From assembly GCF_000333275.1 (NCBI RefSeq), contig NZ_BACU01000485.1, forward strand, positions 1 through 52,852: a stretch of DNA of 52,852 nucleotides, read 5' to 3'. The position numbers and the translations under genes are program-made. Shown in pieces: positions 43,557 through 52,852 of this stretch. Origin of the DNA: Azospirillum sp. B4 (GTDB lineage: Bacteria > Pseudomonadota > Alphaproteobacteria > Azospirillales > Azospirillaceae). Within the stretch, counting starts at the first letter, position 1. The number at the start of each line of letters is the position of its first letter. The notes under the pieces were generated by a model, which searched no databases, was not told the DNA's origin, and worked only from the letters and a program-made list of their open reading frames with translations.

Positions 43557-43682
43557 CGCCGGGCGCCAGCATCCGCTGGCCCCTATGCGTGTCTTGGGGC
43601 TTCCTCGCTGCGCCCTGCGGTGCTCGCTCCGGCGGATGCAGTCGCATCCTACAGCGGCACGAGTCATAACCTCGTGCCGCTG
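43557..43682 (-). repeat. Structured intergenic repeat, copy D (diverged)
   Basis: Reverse copy. Closing CCGGCG/CGCCGG (43557-43562, 43629-43634), GGAT-loop stem GCCAGC-GGAT-GCTGGC (43565-43580), GAGGAAGCCCCAAG, a weak inner stem, then hairpins GGATGC-GACT-GCATCC (43634-43649) and CAGCGGCACGAG/CTCGTGCCGCTG (43652-43682), matching the outer hairpins of copy A. Confidence 0.7.
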
Positions 43683-43713
43683 GTCTTAGGTTCGGTCTTT
43701 GATTTGAAAGTCT

Positions 43714-43757
43714 CCCCGGCGGCTGTCCTTCCCAGGACTCCGCCGGGGCACTTTTTT
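43714..43757 (+). terminator. Terminator after the SDR/dehydrogenase unit
   Basis: CCCCGGCGG (43714-43722) pairs with CCGCCGGGG (43740-43748), inner GTCC/GGAC, followed by CACTTTTTT. Confidence 0.8.
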
Positions 43758-43944
43758 GGGGAATTTCAAGTCCGATTCTCTGCCGCCTGTGCTGTGGTGG
43801 CGGCTTGAACTGTCGCTTGCGCAAAGCGCGTCGACTCCATATCTATTGATTTCACAACGCCTGGCCGTGCATTGATAAGATTGTCCGACCGAGCGTTCCG
43901 TTTCCCTGATATCCCTTGGGGGAACCGGTTCCCGTAGGTGCCCT

Positions 43945-45216
43945 TTGACCGCGACCCCAGATCACAGCGTTCTTGATGGCAAACGCGTCCTGCTGGTCAT
44001 TTCCGGCGGCATCGCGGCCTACAAGTGCCTGGAACTGATCCGCCGCCTGAAGGAGCGGGGCGTGCGCGTCCGCGCCGTGCTGACGCAGGCGGCGACGCAG
44101 TTCGTGACGCCGCTGTCGGTGGCGGCCCTGTCGGAGGAGAAGGTCTACACCGACCTGTTCTCCCTGACCGACGAATCGGAGATGGGGCACATCCGCCTGT
44201 CGCGGGAGGCCGACCTGGTGGTGGTGGCGCCGGCCAGCGCCGACATCCTGGCGCGCATGGCGGCCGGCATGGCCAACGACTTGGGCACCACCGCCTTGCT
44301 GGCCACCGACAAGCCGGTGATGGTGGTGCCGGCCATGAACGTGATGATGTGGACCAACCCCGCCACACAGGCCAACGTCCGCACCCTGGAAGGGCGCGGC
44401 ATCCGCCGCCTGGGCCCCGCCGCCGGCGACATGGCCTGTGGCGAGGTGGGCTCCGGCCGGATGGTGGAGCCGATGGAGATCGTGGCGGGCATCGCCGCCT
44501 TCTTCGCGGAGCAGGCGGGGCCGAGGCCGCCCATTCACAAGCCGCTGGCCGGCCGCCGCGCGGTGGTGACCAGCGGTCCTACCCATGAACCCATCGATCC
44601 CGTGCGCTACATCGCCAACCGCTCCTCCGGCAAGCAGGGCCACGCCGTGGCGGCGGCCCTGGCGGCGCTGGGTGCCGAGGTGACCCTGGTCAGCGGCCCC
44701 GTCACCCTGGCCGACCCGCGCGGCGTGCGCGTGGTGCGGGTGGAGACGGCGGCCCAGATGCTGGCCGCCAGCCAGGCTGCTTTACCGGCCGACATCGCCG
44801 TCTGCGCCGCCGCGGTGGCGGACTGGCGGGTGGTCGCGGCCGCCGGCGACAAGGTGAAGAAGGGCCCCGATGGTCCGCCCACCCTGACGCTGGCCGAGAA
44901 CCCGGACATCCTGGCCACCCTGTCCCAGCCCGGCCCCCAGCGTCCCCGGCTGGTGGTGGGCTTCGCCGCCGAGACGCGCGACGTGCTGGCCTACGCCGCC
45001 GCCAAGCTGGCCCGGAAAGGCTGCGACTGGATCGTGGCCAACGACGTGGCCACGGGCACCGGCACCTTCGGCGGCGACGACAACCAGGTGCATCTACTGC
45101 GCCAGGGGACGGAGCCCGAGGCCTGGCCGCGCCTGTTCAAGACCGACGGGGCGATACGCCTGGCCCAGGCCATCGCCGACACCTTCACCACCAGCAACAG
45201 TCCGGAACCCGTTTGA
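43945..45216 (+). CDS. coaBC: Bifunctional phosphopantothenoylcysteine decarboxylase/synthetase
   Basis: 423 residues making 4'-phosphopantetheine from 4'-phosphopantothenate and cysteine. The N-terminal flavin decarboxylase (CoaC) has [28 protein letters not shown] and the catalytic Cys in [13 protein letters not shown]. The C-terminal synthetase (CoaB) has [24 protein letters not shown]. No in-frame ATG precedes the conserved start, so the TTG at 43945 ([17 protein letters not shown]) with an AGGTG-like site is used. The stop shares a base with the dut ATG (TGATG). Confidence 0.96.
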   Translation: MTATPDHSVLDGKRVLLVISGGIAAYKCLELIRRLKERGVRVRAVLTQAATQFVTPLSVAALSEEKVYTDLFSLTDESEMGHIRLSREADLVVVAPASADILARMAAGMANDLGTTALLATDKPVMVVPAMNVMMWTNPATQANVRTLEGRGIRRLGPAAGDMACGEVGSGRMVEPMEIVAGIAAFFAEQAGPRPPIHKPLAGRRAVVTSGPTHEPIDPVRYIANRSSGKQGHAVAAALAALGAEVTLVSGPVTLADPRGVRVVRVETAAQMLAASQAALPADIAVCAAAVADWRVVAAAGDKVKKGPDGPPTLTLAENPDILATLSQPGPQRPRLVVGFAAETRDVLAYAAAKLARKGCDWIVANDVATGTGTFGGDDNQVHLLRQGTEPEAWPRLFKTDGAIRLAQAIADTFTTSNSPEPV

Positions 45217-45686
45217 TGATCGAACCCGTCACCGTCGCCGTCACCCGTTTGCCCCATGGCCAGGATCTGGACTTGCCCGCCTATGCCACCGCCCAGGCCG
45301 CCGGCTTGGACTTGCACGCCGCCGTGTCGGCCCCGGTGGTGATCCCGCCCCTGGGCCGCGCCCTGGTGCCCACGGGCCTGGCCATCGCCCTGCCCGTCGG
45401 TTTCGAGGCGCAGGTGCGCCCGCGGTCCGGCCTGGCGCTCAAGAACGGCGTGACGGTGCTGAACGCGCCGGGCACGGTGGATGCCGATTACCGGGGCGAG
45501 GTGGGGGTCATCCTGGTGAACCTGGGCGACCAGCCCTTCACCATCGAACGCGGCATGCGCATCGCCCAGATGGTGATCGCCCGCCACGAGCGCGCCCGGT
45601 GGAACGAGGTCGCCAGCCTGGATGAGACCGCCCGGGGCGCCGGCGGTTTCGGGTCCACCGGCGTCACGGCCACGAAGGCGGTCTAA
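45216..45686 (+). CDS. dut: Deoxyuridine 5'-triphosphate nucleotidohydrolase
   Basis: 156 residues. Trimeric dUTPase motifs: [11 protein letters not shown] (1), [12 protein letters not shown] (2), [19 protein letters not shown] (3), [10 protein letters not shown] (4) and the C-terminal GGFGSTG (5). It converts dUTP to dUMP, keeping uracil out of DNA and feeding dTMP synthesis. Overlaps coaBC by one base; the coaBC-dut pairing is widespread in alphaproteobacteria. Confidence 0.98.
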   Translation: MIEPVTVAVTRLPHGQDLDLPAYATAQAAGLDLHAAVSAPVVIPPLGRALVPTGLAIALPVGFEAQVRPRSGLALKNGVTVLNAPGTVDADYRGEVGVILVNLGDQPFTIERGMRIAQMVIARHERARWNEVASLDETARGAGGFGSTGVTATKAV

Positions 45687-45704
45687 TAAGAAATGGGGGA
45701 AGGG

Positions 45705-46160
45705 ATGCTGCGGATTTCCAAGAAGCTGATGTTCGCCATCGAGGTGGTGCTGGACATCGCCTACAATGCCGGATCGGAGCCCGTGCAGTCGGGCGAGATC
45801 ACGGCGCGCCAGGGCATCCCCAAGCGCTATCTGGAACAGGTGCTGCAGGCCCTGGTGCGGGCGGGCATCCTGGCCGGTGTGCGCGGCCCCCGGGGCGGCT
45901 ACCGCCTGGCGCGCGAACGCCGCCGCATCACCGTGGGCGAGATCGTGCGCATCGTCCGCGCCCTGGAACAGGCCACCGACCCCATCGAGGACGCGGTGGG
46001 GGCGGAATTGGGGCGCCAGGTCGTCCGCCCGCTGTGGGCGGAACTGCAGGACGACTGCATGCGCCGCCTGGACCAGACCACCATTGAGGATCTGTGCCTG
46101 CGCGCCCACCGTGCCGGCATCGAAAGCGAAGCGACCCACAAGCTGGACTTCAGCATCTAA
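45705..46160 (+). CDS. Rrf2-family transcriptional regulator
   Basis: 151 residues from [23 protein letters not shown], strong ribosome site GGGGGAAGGG. The winged helix is [33 protein letters not shown]. The three clustered cysteines of IscR are absent (only two Cys, in ADDCMRRL-like DDCMRRL and DLCLRA), so it does not bind an Fe-S cluster in the IscR manner. Adjacent to cysK (18 bp), the likely role is CymR-like control of cysteine synthesis. Confidence 0.92.
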   Translation: MLRISKKLMFAIEVVLDIAYNAGSEPVQSGEITARQGIPKRYLEQVLQALVRAGILAGVRGPRGGYRLARERRRITVGEIVRIVRALEQATDPIEDAVGAELGRQVVRPLWAELQDDCMRRLDQTTIEDLCLRAHRAGIESEATHKLDFSI

Positions 46161-46177
46161 CGGAACGGAACCCCACC

Positions 46178-47149
<972 letters not shown>

Positions 47150-47230
47150 GGGGCCTGGATTGAGGATCAAGCGGGCCGGTCACAGCGCCGGCCCCCTTGC
47201 CTTCGCTACGGTCATTTCTCATTTCACCTA

Positions 47231-47318
47231 GGCCGCGACTGCGGCCGCCGGAGCTTTCCGGGGAGCGGCAGCGGACCGGAAAGCGAGGATAAGCCAAGGG
47301 GCGGATGCCCCGCCGGCG
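47231..47318 (+). repeat. Structured intergenic repeat, copy C
   Basis: GGCCGC-GACT-GCGGCC hairpin (47231-47246), CGCCGG (47246-47251), stem GCTTTCC (47253-47259)/GGAAAGC (47278-47284), single strand GAGGATAAGCCAA, stem GGGGC-GGAT-GCCCC (47298-47311), closing CCGGCG (47313-47318). Inner stem changed C-G to G-C relative to copies A and B, preserving pairing. Lies between cysK and moeB. Confidence 0.8.
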
Positions 47319-47343
47319 TTTGAGGCCACTCAAGACTCCGCAC

Positions 47344-48162
47344 ATGGATTTTAATAACTCACAGATCGAGCGCTATTCCCGCCACATCATCCTGAGGGAA
47401 GTGGGGGGTGAGGGGCAGGCGCGGCTGTTGGGCGCCTCGGTCCTGGTGGTGGGGGCCGGCGGCCTGGGGGCGCCCCTGCTGCTGTACCTGGCCGCCGCCG
47501 GGGTGGGGCGCATCGGCATCGTCGATGACGACACGGTCGAGCTGTCCAACCTGCAGCGCCAGGTGGTACACGACATGACCTCGCTGGGCGTGCCCAAGGT
47601 CGACAGCGCCGCCGCCCGTATGCGCGCCATCAACCCCGACGTGGTGGTGGAGGCGCACCGCACCCGCCTGGGGCCGGGCAACGTCCGCGACCTGGTGCGC
47701 GCCTACGATATCGTGGCCGACGGGTCGGACAACTTCGCCACCCGCTTCCTGCTGAACGACGCCTGCTATTTCGAGCGCCGCACCCTGGTGTCGGCCGCCA
47801 TGCTGCGCTTCGACGGGCAGATTTCCACGTTTAAAGCTTATTTGGGCAAGGCCCATGAGGGCCATCCCCATCCGTGCTACCGTTGCGTCTTTCCCGAACC
47901 GCCACCGCCGGGGCTGGTGCCGTCCTGCTCCGAGGCGGGGGTGCTGGGCGCCCTGGCGGGCACCATTGGGTCATTGCAGGCGCTGGAGGTGCTGAAGGAA
48001 CTGCTGGGCATCGGCGACAGCCTGTCCGGCCGCCTGATGCTGTACGACGCCCTGGGGGCGTCCTTCCGCACCGTGCGGGTCAAGCCCGACCCGGACTGCC
48101 CCCTGTGCGGCGGCCATCCGACGATCACCGGCCTGCCGGGAGAGGATGGCCATGGGCACTGA
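47344..48162 (+). CDS. MoeB/ThiF-family adenylyltransferase
   Basis: 272 residues from MDFNNSQIERYSRHIILREVGG. It activates a small sulfur-carrier protein (MoaD or ThiS) by C-terminal adenylation. The ATP motif is VVGAGGLGAPLLLYLAAAGVG, then DDDTVELSNLQRQVVHD; zinc is held by CYRC and CPLCGG, and the PSCSEAGVLGALAG segment is typical. No rhodanese domain. The product could serve molybdopterin or thiamine synthesis; MoaD or ThiS is not adjacent. The last part overlaps the DsrE-like gene. Confidence 0.92.
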   Translation: MDFNNSQIERYSRHIILREVGGEGQARLLGASVLVVGAGGLGAPLLLYLAAAGVGRIGIVDDDTVELSNLQRQVVHDMTSLGVPKVDSAAARMRAINPDVVVEAHRTRLGPGNVRDLVRAYDIVADGSDNFATRFLLNDACYFERRTLVSAAMLRFDGQISTFKAYLGKAHEGHPHPCYRCVFPEPPPPGLVPSCSEAGVLGALAGTIGSLQALEVLKELLGIGDSLSGRLMLYDALGASFRTVRVKPDPDCPLCGGHPTITGLPGEDGHGH

Positions 48163-48574
48163 TCAGCCCGGCCTCTCCATCGTGCTGCAATCCGGCGGTT
48201 TCGACCGGGTGCACTACGCCCTGGTCCTGGCCACGGCCGCCGCCGCCATCGGCCGGCCCACCCTGCTGTTCGTCACCGGCGGCGCCCTGCCCTTCCTGCT
48301 GGCGGGCGATGGCTGGACGGGCCTGGGCGCGGCCGATGACGGATCGTCCCCGGCGGATCGGGAGCGGCAGTACGCCGCCGGCAACATCGCCACCCTGGCG
48401 GAATTGGCCGAGTCGCTGACGCCCTTGGGCGTGCGCGTCATCGCCTGCGAGATGGGCTGGCGCGTCCTGGGCCTGGATAGGCCCGCCTTGCGCGATGACG
48501 TGACGGTGGAAACGGCCGGCGTGGTCACGCTGTTGCAGGCCACCCCCCCGGGCGCCCATCTTATCCACCTGTGA
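48152..48574 (+). CDS. DsrE-family protein
   Basis: 140 residues from the ATG at 48152 (ribosome site GAGAGG 6 nt upstream; an ATG at 48146 is too close to it). A DsrE/DsrF-like flavodoxin-type alpha/beta fold: LSIVLQSGGFDRVHYALVLATAAAAIGRPTLLF, FVTGGALPFLLAG. A conserved Cys lies in VRVIACEMGWRVLGL, where DsrE-like proteins carry sulfur. Overlaps the end of moeB, so is translationally coupled; together they suggest a sulfur-relay role. Confidence 0.85.
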   Translation: MGTDQPGLSIVLQSGGFDRVHYALVLATAAAAIGRPTLLFVTGGALPFLLAGDGWTGLGAADDGSSPADRERQYAAGNIATLAELAESLTPLGVRVIACEMGWRVLGLDRPALRDDVTVETAGVVTLLQATPPGAHLIHL

Positions 48575-48600
48575 CCCCATCCCCCTGAAAGCGCCTCCCC

Positions 48601-49443
48601 ATGCCTGAATTGCCCGAGGTCGAAACCGTGGCCCGGGGCCTGGCCCTGAAGATGGAGGGCCGCACCCTGGTGCGCGTGGCCCAGCACCGTCCCAACCTGC
48701 GCACGCCGTTCCCGGCGGGCTTCGTCCAGCGCCTGACCGGGCGCCGCGTGGCCGGCATCGGCCGCCGGGCCAAGTACGTGCTGGTCCGGCTGGATAACGA
48801 CGACACGCTGCTGATCCACCTGGGCATGTCCGGCAGCATGGTGGTCAGCCGGGGGCCGGCCGGCGCGCCCGGCGCCCACGATCACGTGGTCATGGAAACC
48901 GACGATGGCGCCGTCGTCACCTTCAACGATCCCCGCCGTTTCGGCCTCATGGATTTGATCGCGGATGGGCAGGTGGACAGCCACCCCCTGCTGGCCAAGC
49001 TTGGGCCGGAGCCTTTGGGCAATGAATTCGATGCCGATACCCTCTCGGCCCGGCTGGCCGGCAAGATGACGCCCATCAAGGCGGCGCTGCTGGACCAGCG
49101 GGTGGTCGCCGGCCTGGGCAACATCTACGTCTGCGAGGCGCTGTTCCGGTCCGGCATCAGCCCGGAGCGGTCGGCGGCCAGCGTGGCGGGCAGGGACGCC
49201 CAGCGCCTGGTGCCTGCCATCCGGGATGTCCTGACCGAGGCCATCGCCGCCGGCGGCAGCTCGCTGCGCGACTATGTCCAGTCGGATGGCGAACTGGGCT
49301 ATTTCCAGCACTCCTTCGCCGTCTATGGACGGGAGGGGGAAGGGTGCCCCGGTTGCGACTGCGACATCAATCGCACTGGGGGGGTGCGGCGGCTGGTGCA
49401 GGCCGGCCGATCCAGCTTCTTTTGCGCGCGGCGCCAGCGCTGA
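48601..49443 (+). CDS. mutM: Formamidopyrimidine-DNA glycosylase
   Basis: 280 residues. It removes oxidised purines (8-oxoG, FapyG). The N-terminal catalytic Pro and Glu are in [14 protein letters not shown]; the H2TH segment [19 protein letters not shown] is intact. The C-terminal zinc finger reads [13 protein letters not shown]...[14 protein letters not shown]: the usual final CxxC is CxxR, so the fourth zinc ligand appears missing, although extra Cys in CPGCDC could substitute. Length normal otherwise. Confidence 0.95.
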   Translation: MPELPEVETVARGLALKMEGRTLVRVAQHRPNLRTPFPAGFVQRLTGRRVAGIGRRAKYVLVRLDNDDTLLIHLGMSGSMVVSRGPAGAPGAHDHVVMETDDGAVVTFNDPRRFGLMDLIADGQVDSHPLLAKLGPEPLGNEFDADTLSARLAGKMTPIKAALLDQRVVAGLGNIYVCEALFRSGISPERSAASVAGRDAQRLVPAIRDVLTEAIAAGGSSLRDYVQSDGELGYFQHSFAVYGREGEGCPGCDCDINRTGGVRRLVQAGRSSFFCARRQR

Positions 49444-49528
49444 CGCATGCGGCCTTGGGCGTTGCCCGACCCTGCTGGCTCAGGCACCCTAAGGGCTGCC
49501 GACCGCCCGCGTTATCCCGGAAGACTGA

Positions 49529-49906
49529 ATGCGCTTCGCCCTCTCCGCCGCCTTCTCCGCCCTTCTGCTGCTGGCGGCCGGCCCAGGCCGGGCGGGGCCG
49601 GCGGAACCGGGCTTCGTGCCGGGGGTGGAGGACTTGCCCCTGATGCCGGGACTGACGGCGCCGGCCAGCGCCGCCGTCGTCTTCGACCAGCCGGGGGGCC
49701 GCATCGTCGAATCGGCGGCCCAGGGCGATGTCGGCACCGACGCCATCGTCGCCTTCTACACCCAGACCCTGCCCCAACTGGGCTGGCGGCCGGCCGGCAC
49801 GGGGCGCTGGGCGCGGGAAGGCGAGCGGCTGGAGATCACGGCGACTCGGGACGGCGCCGGCCGGCAGGCGGAAACCATGGTGCGCTTCGTCCTGCGCCCG
49901 CAGTGA
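49529..49906 (+). CDS. Small exported protein of unknown function
   Basis: 125 residues. Signal peptide MRFALSAAFSALLLLAAGPGRA. The mature part begins GPAEPGFVPGVEDLPLMPGL and contains IVAFYTQTLPQLGWRPAGTGRW, the 'FYxxxLPxLGW' pattern of a small family of exported proteins seen in Rhodospirillales. Function unknown. Follows mutM after 85 bp and precedes rpsT by 260 bp, probably cotranscribed with mutM. Confidence 0.75.
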   Translation: MRFALSAAFSALLLLAAGPGRAGPAEPGFVPGVEDLPLMPGLTAPASAAVVFDQPGGRIVESAAQGDVGTDAIVAFYTQTLPQLGWRPAGTGRWAREGERLEITATRDGAGRQAETMVRFVLRPQ

Positions 49907-50168
49907 GTCATCACCAAAGATGACCCCCTAGGGGCGGTAGAGCATTCAAGTAAAACCCCATCATCTTGGGGGAAATCGACAGAATCGCCGGTGTTCGGCT
50001 TTAGACTCGTTGAATCCGGGGGACGGGGATGCCCAAAGCAGGGACGTGCCCGCCGGATTTTGGTCTAGTCTGGCCCGGTTTTTAGGGCCGTGCCGCTTGA
50101 CGGTTTCGTGGGGAGGGGGTATAAGCCCGGCCTTCCACGGCAAGGGTCGTGTTCGAAAAGGGTTTGTC

Positions 50169-50432
50169 ATGGCTAATCATAAGTCCGCTGAAAAGCGTAT
50201 CCGTCAGACGGAAGTCCGTACCGAAGTCAACCGGGCCCGTGTGTCCCGTATCCGCACCTTCGTGAAGAAGGTTGAGCTGGCCCTGGAAGCCGGCGATAAG
50301 ACCGCCGCCGCCGAGGCGTTCAAGCTGGCCCAGCCGGAAATGATGCGGGGCGTCTCCAAGGGCGTGCTGCACCGGAACACCGTGTCGCGTAAGCTCTCCC
50401 GCCTGTCCATCCGCATCAACGCTCTGGGCTGA
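50169..50432 (+). CDS. rpsT: 30S ribosomal protein S20
   Basis: 87 residues, [34 protein letters not shown], the standard S20 start, helical bundle and basic composition. It binds 16S rRNA early in 30S assembly. The open frame extends upstream but without protein character. A terminator follows at 50518-50557. Confidence 0.98.
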   Translation: MANHKSAEKRIRQTEVRTEVNRARVSRIRTFVKKVELALEAGDKTAAAEAFKLAQPEMMRGVSKGVLHRNTVSRKLSRLSIRINALG

Positions 50433-51348
50433 TACGCTGGCCGCCGTCGCCTTGGCGCGGGCCTTCAGCCCAGACGTCGAGGCGGTGGTTCCGCTCTTGC
50501 CCCGTGGAAATGTGCGAGGGCCGCGTCCTGCCGGAATCGGCGGGGGCGCGGCCCTTTCATTTCCGGTGCCCCGTTACTGCGTTCACATCCACCTATTCTT
50601 ACAGAATAGTCCGAAGGGTGGGCGCCAGAGGGGGTGGGTGAGTATCATTCGGTCTTTTTCGTTTGTTCCCTTTTCGAGCCTATTGCGAGTCCCGGACGGC
50701 CCGACTAGCATCAGCCGATGTGCGGGGTCGTTCTCCACGATGAAGTAATCAAGCGGCGGGAACGCCTGCGCAAACCGATGGCAGATGAATATTGATGTCG
50801 ACGCTTGGCGCTCTACGTCATTCTGGCACCGGTAGATTTCTGAATCTTTGAAGAAGATCATGTATCTGCGGGAGATTCTTTAAAATGAGTCCCGTAAGAT
50901 GCGCGGTTTTGTTTGCGCGTTAGAGTTTTGGTCTGCCTGTTATTTCAGCGGAATGGTGCCGTGCGGGGCAGGGGTGATGCCCCGGAAGCCCGGCGCCGGT
51001 CACATTCCGGTGGGAGGAAAGGCGGTCACGGAACCGGCCGGGACAGGGCCGACGACAGGGGCTGGCGAAGCGGGGTTGGGGCGGTGTCGATAAGGAACGG
51101 ACCCGGTGGGGTTCCGGTCTTGGTCACCGTCATGCCGGCTGTGTCCGGCCCATCCCCGTCTCACGCGGCCCCGGGCTGTCGCCCGAACCTCCGGCCCACA
51201 GGCTGTCGCCTGGGGGTGAACGGGGCGTCCCGCCATAAAGGTTCCGGTCCGATTTGATCCGGCTGTCAGGCCGGCTGTCGTTGGCCGGTCATGTCGTCGA
51301 GGTTGATAGTCCGGGTCCGGAAGGCGTTGGGGCAGGAGCGAAGCGGGA
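50433..51348. other. rpsT-dnaA intergenic region
   Basis: About 790 bp lie beyond the rpsT terminator (50518-50557). The left part (50600-50900) is lower in GC and holds a reverse frame of 92 codons (50583-50861) with protein-like composition but no ribosome site; I do not call it. The right part is very GC-rich. I see no TTATCCACA-type DnaA boxes or AT-rich unwinding element, so an origin here is not supported. The dnaA promoter should lie in it. Confidence 0.5.
50518..50557 (+). terminator. Terminator after rpsT
   Basis: GGGCCGCG (50518-50525) pairs with CGCGGCCC (50547-50554), inner CCG/CGG, then TTT. Confidence 0.8.
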
Positions 51349-52852
51349 ATGTCGGTTCAGGCATCTCTGGATCAGCAGTGGGCGCGTGTCAGCGGGCGCC
51401 TGAAGGACGAGGTGGGTGAAACCGCGTATCGCAGCTGGCTGAAGCCGCTGACCGTCGAGGACTTCATCGGCGGGCAGGTGCGCATCGTCGTGCCCACGCG
51501 CTTCATGCGCGATTGGATCCGCACCCATTACGCCGACCGCATCCGTGCCCTGTGGACGGGGGAGAACCCTGGCGTCCAGTCCGTGGAAATCGTCGTGGCC
51601 CCGCCGCGGGGCGATGCCGGCCCGCTCGGCAACACGCTGGGGGCCGGCCTGAACGGCGCCGCACGCGCCGCCGCCAGCACCGCCATGGATGCCGCCGCCC
51701 TATCGGAAACCGGCGCGGATCGCCTGCCCACCTATGACGAGGTCAACGGGGCCGCATCCCTGAACGGGGCGCCCGAGGCGCCGGCCCTGCCGGCCTTCAT
51801 CGGGGGCGCCAGCCTGGGGGAGGAGCGCGACGACGTCTCGGCGCTGCTGGACCCCCGCTTCACCTTCGAGAACTTCGTGGTGGGCAAGCCCAACGAGCTG
51901 GCCTTCGCCGCCGCCCGCCGGGTGGCCGACGCCAGCGCCGTGACCTTCAACCCGCTGTTCCTGTACGGCGGCGTGGGCCTGGGCAAGACCCACCTGATGC
52001 ACGCCATCGCCTGGCACATCCGCAAGAAGGACCCCGCCCGCCGGGTGATCTACCTGTCGGCGGAAAAGTTCATGTACCAGTTCATCCGGGCCCTTCGGTA
52101 CAAGGACACCATGGCGTTCAAGGAGCAGTTCCGCTCCGTCGACGTGCTGATGATCGACGACGTGCAGTTCATCAGCGGCAAGGACAGCACCCAGGAAGAG
52201 TTCTTCCACACCTTCAACGCCCTGGTGGACCAGAACCGCCAGGTCATCATCTCCGCCGACAAGAGCCCGTCCGACCTGGAAGGCATGGAGGAGCGGTTGC
52301 GCTCCCGCCTGGGCTGGGGGCTGGTCGCCGACATCCACCCGACCACCTATGAGCTGCGCCTGGGCATCCTGCAGTCCAAGGGCGAGCAGATGCGGGTGCA
52401 GATTCCGCAGAAGGTCCTGGAGTTCCTGGCCCACAAGATCACGTCCAACGTGCGTGAACTGGAAGGCGCCCTGAACCGCATCGTGGCGCATGCCGAGCTG
52501 GTGGGCCGGGCCATCACCCTGGAATCAAGCCAGGAGGTGCTGCACGACCTGCTGCGCGCCAGCAACCGCCGGGTGACCATCGAGGAAATCCAGAAGAAGG
52601 TGGCGGAACACTACAACATGCGCCTGGCGGACATGAGTTCCGCCCGCCGTGCCCGCGCGGTCGCCCGCCCGCGACAGGTGGCGATGTACCTGTCCAAGCA
52701 GCTGACCGCCCGCTCCCTGCCCGAGATCGGCCGCAAGTTCGGCGATCGCGACCACACCACGGTGATGCACGCCGTGCGCAAGGTGGAGGAGCTGTGCGCC
52801 ACCGACCCCACCTTCTCCGAAGACGTGGAACTGCTGCGCCGCATGCTGGAAG
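51349..52852 (+). CDS. dnaA: Chromosomal replication initiator DnaA (3' end cut)
   Basis: At least 501 residues from [31 protein letters not shown], preceded by AGGAGCGAAGCGGGA. Domain I is normal. The AAA+ domain has Walker [23 protein letters not shown] (GGVGLGKT at ~207-214) and Walker [16 protein letters not shown]. Domain IV contains [34 protein letters not shown], the DnaA-box recognition signature. The window ends at ...LLRRMLE, probably within a few codons of the true stop. It binds oriC to start replication. Confidence 0.98.
   Translation, partial: MSVQASLDQQWARVSGRLKDEVGETAYRSWLKPLTVEDFIGGQVRIVVPTRFMRDWIRTHYADRIRALWTGENPGVQSVEIVVAPPRGDAGPLGNTLGAGLNGAARAAASTAMDAAALSETGADRLPTYDEVNGAASLNGAPEAPALPAFIGGASLGEERDDVSALLDPRFTFENFVVGKPNELAFAAARRVADASAVTFNPLFLYGGVGLGKTHLMHAIAWHIRKKDPARRVIYLSAEKFMYQFIRALRYKDTMAFKEQFRSVDVLMIDDVQFISGKDSTQEEFFHTFNALVDQNRQVIISADKSPSDLEGMEERLRSRLGWGLVADIHPTTYELRLGILQSKGEQMRVQIPQKVLEFLAHKITSNVRELEGALNRIVAHAELVGRAITLESSQEVLHDLLRASNRRVTIEEIQKKVAEHYNMRLADMSSARRARAVARPRQVAMYLSKQLTARSLPEIGRKFGDRDHTTVMHAVRKVEELCATDPTFSEDVELLRRMLE

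Noticed and set aside
50583..50861. A reverse 92-codon frame with normal amino-acid mix
   Set aside because: No ribosome site, overlaps the probable dnaA upstream region and matches no family I know; left uncalled.
50433..51348. Possible chromosome origin upstream of dnaA
   Set aside because: No DnaA boxes (TTATCCACA-like) or AT-rich unwinding region seen; in many alphaproteobacteria oriC is not beside dnaA.

Overview
The window looks like a chromosomal segment of a GC-rich alphaproteobacterium, most likely Rhodospirillales and probably the Azospirillaceae. This is inferred from uniformly high GC, the protein sequences (DnaK, HslUV, DnaA, his enzymes), an alphaproteobacterial-type heat-shock promoter in front of dnaK, and the coaBC-dut-Rrf2-cysK-moeB-mutM-rpsT-dnaA neighbourhood. 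No species call is possible from sequence reading alone.

Layout. 1-2.0 kb: end of a membrane protein, an acidic two-repeat protein of unknown function and a small reverse-strand gene. 2.0-6.6 kb: dnaK, dnaJ and a LOG-family gene. 6.7-10.8 kb: a reverse-strand histidine operon (hisB-hisH-GNAT-hisA-hisF-hisE-HIT). 11.1-15.0 kb: an orphan Ala-rich protein, hslVU with its own candidate heat-shock promoter, and two small genes. 15.4-21.0 kb: a dicarboxylate/amino-acid symporter, an amino-acid ABC binding protein, and a two-gene molybdenum hydroxylase (2Fe-2S subunit plus Tat-exported Mo subunit). 21.1-24.9 kb: a MarR regulator divergent from fumarylacetoacetase and maleylacetoacetate isomerase (end of tyrosine/homogentisate catabolism), interrupted by a lower-GC exported protein. 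25.0-29.2 kb: DUF599 protein, a KamA/EpmB-type radical SAM enzyme and a prolyl-oligopeptidase-like S9 peptidase. 29.4-35.1 kb: an integrated element in the 3' end of tRNA-Arg(CCT), with a frameshifted tyrosine integrase, an orphan low-GC ParA, a serine resolvase with a res-like region and a RepA-like AAA ATPase. 35.2-43.5 kb: FliL-like exported protein, a membrane protein/Xre pair, pirin, GH31 glycosidase, GST, GIY-YIG protein, SDR and a beta-hydroxyacid dehydrogenase-type gene. 43.9-52.9 kb: housekeeping genes coaBC, dut, Rrf2, cysK, moeB/thiF-type, dsrE-like, mutM, rpsT and dnaA (cut by the window edge).

The most unusual thing I found is a family of four dispersed intergenic elements of about 80-130 bp (25764-25885 +, 41122-41200 -, 43557-43682 -, 47231-47318 +). 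Each has a closing stem CGCCGG/CCGGCG, an inner stem that co-varies in three of the four copies, a fixed single strand ending CCAAG, and a second stem that co-varies in all four around an invariant GGAT loop. All four lie just after the 3' end of a gene. They look like a mobile structured repeat (RIME/REP-like) or a structured RNA. The tRNA-Arg element is the second item of interest: it carries an unusual ParA + resolvase + AAA ATPase set, symmetric integrase arm sites, and a left boundary suggesting an earlier insertion of a related element.
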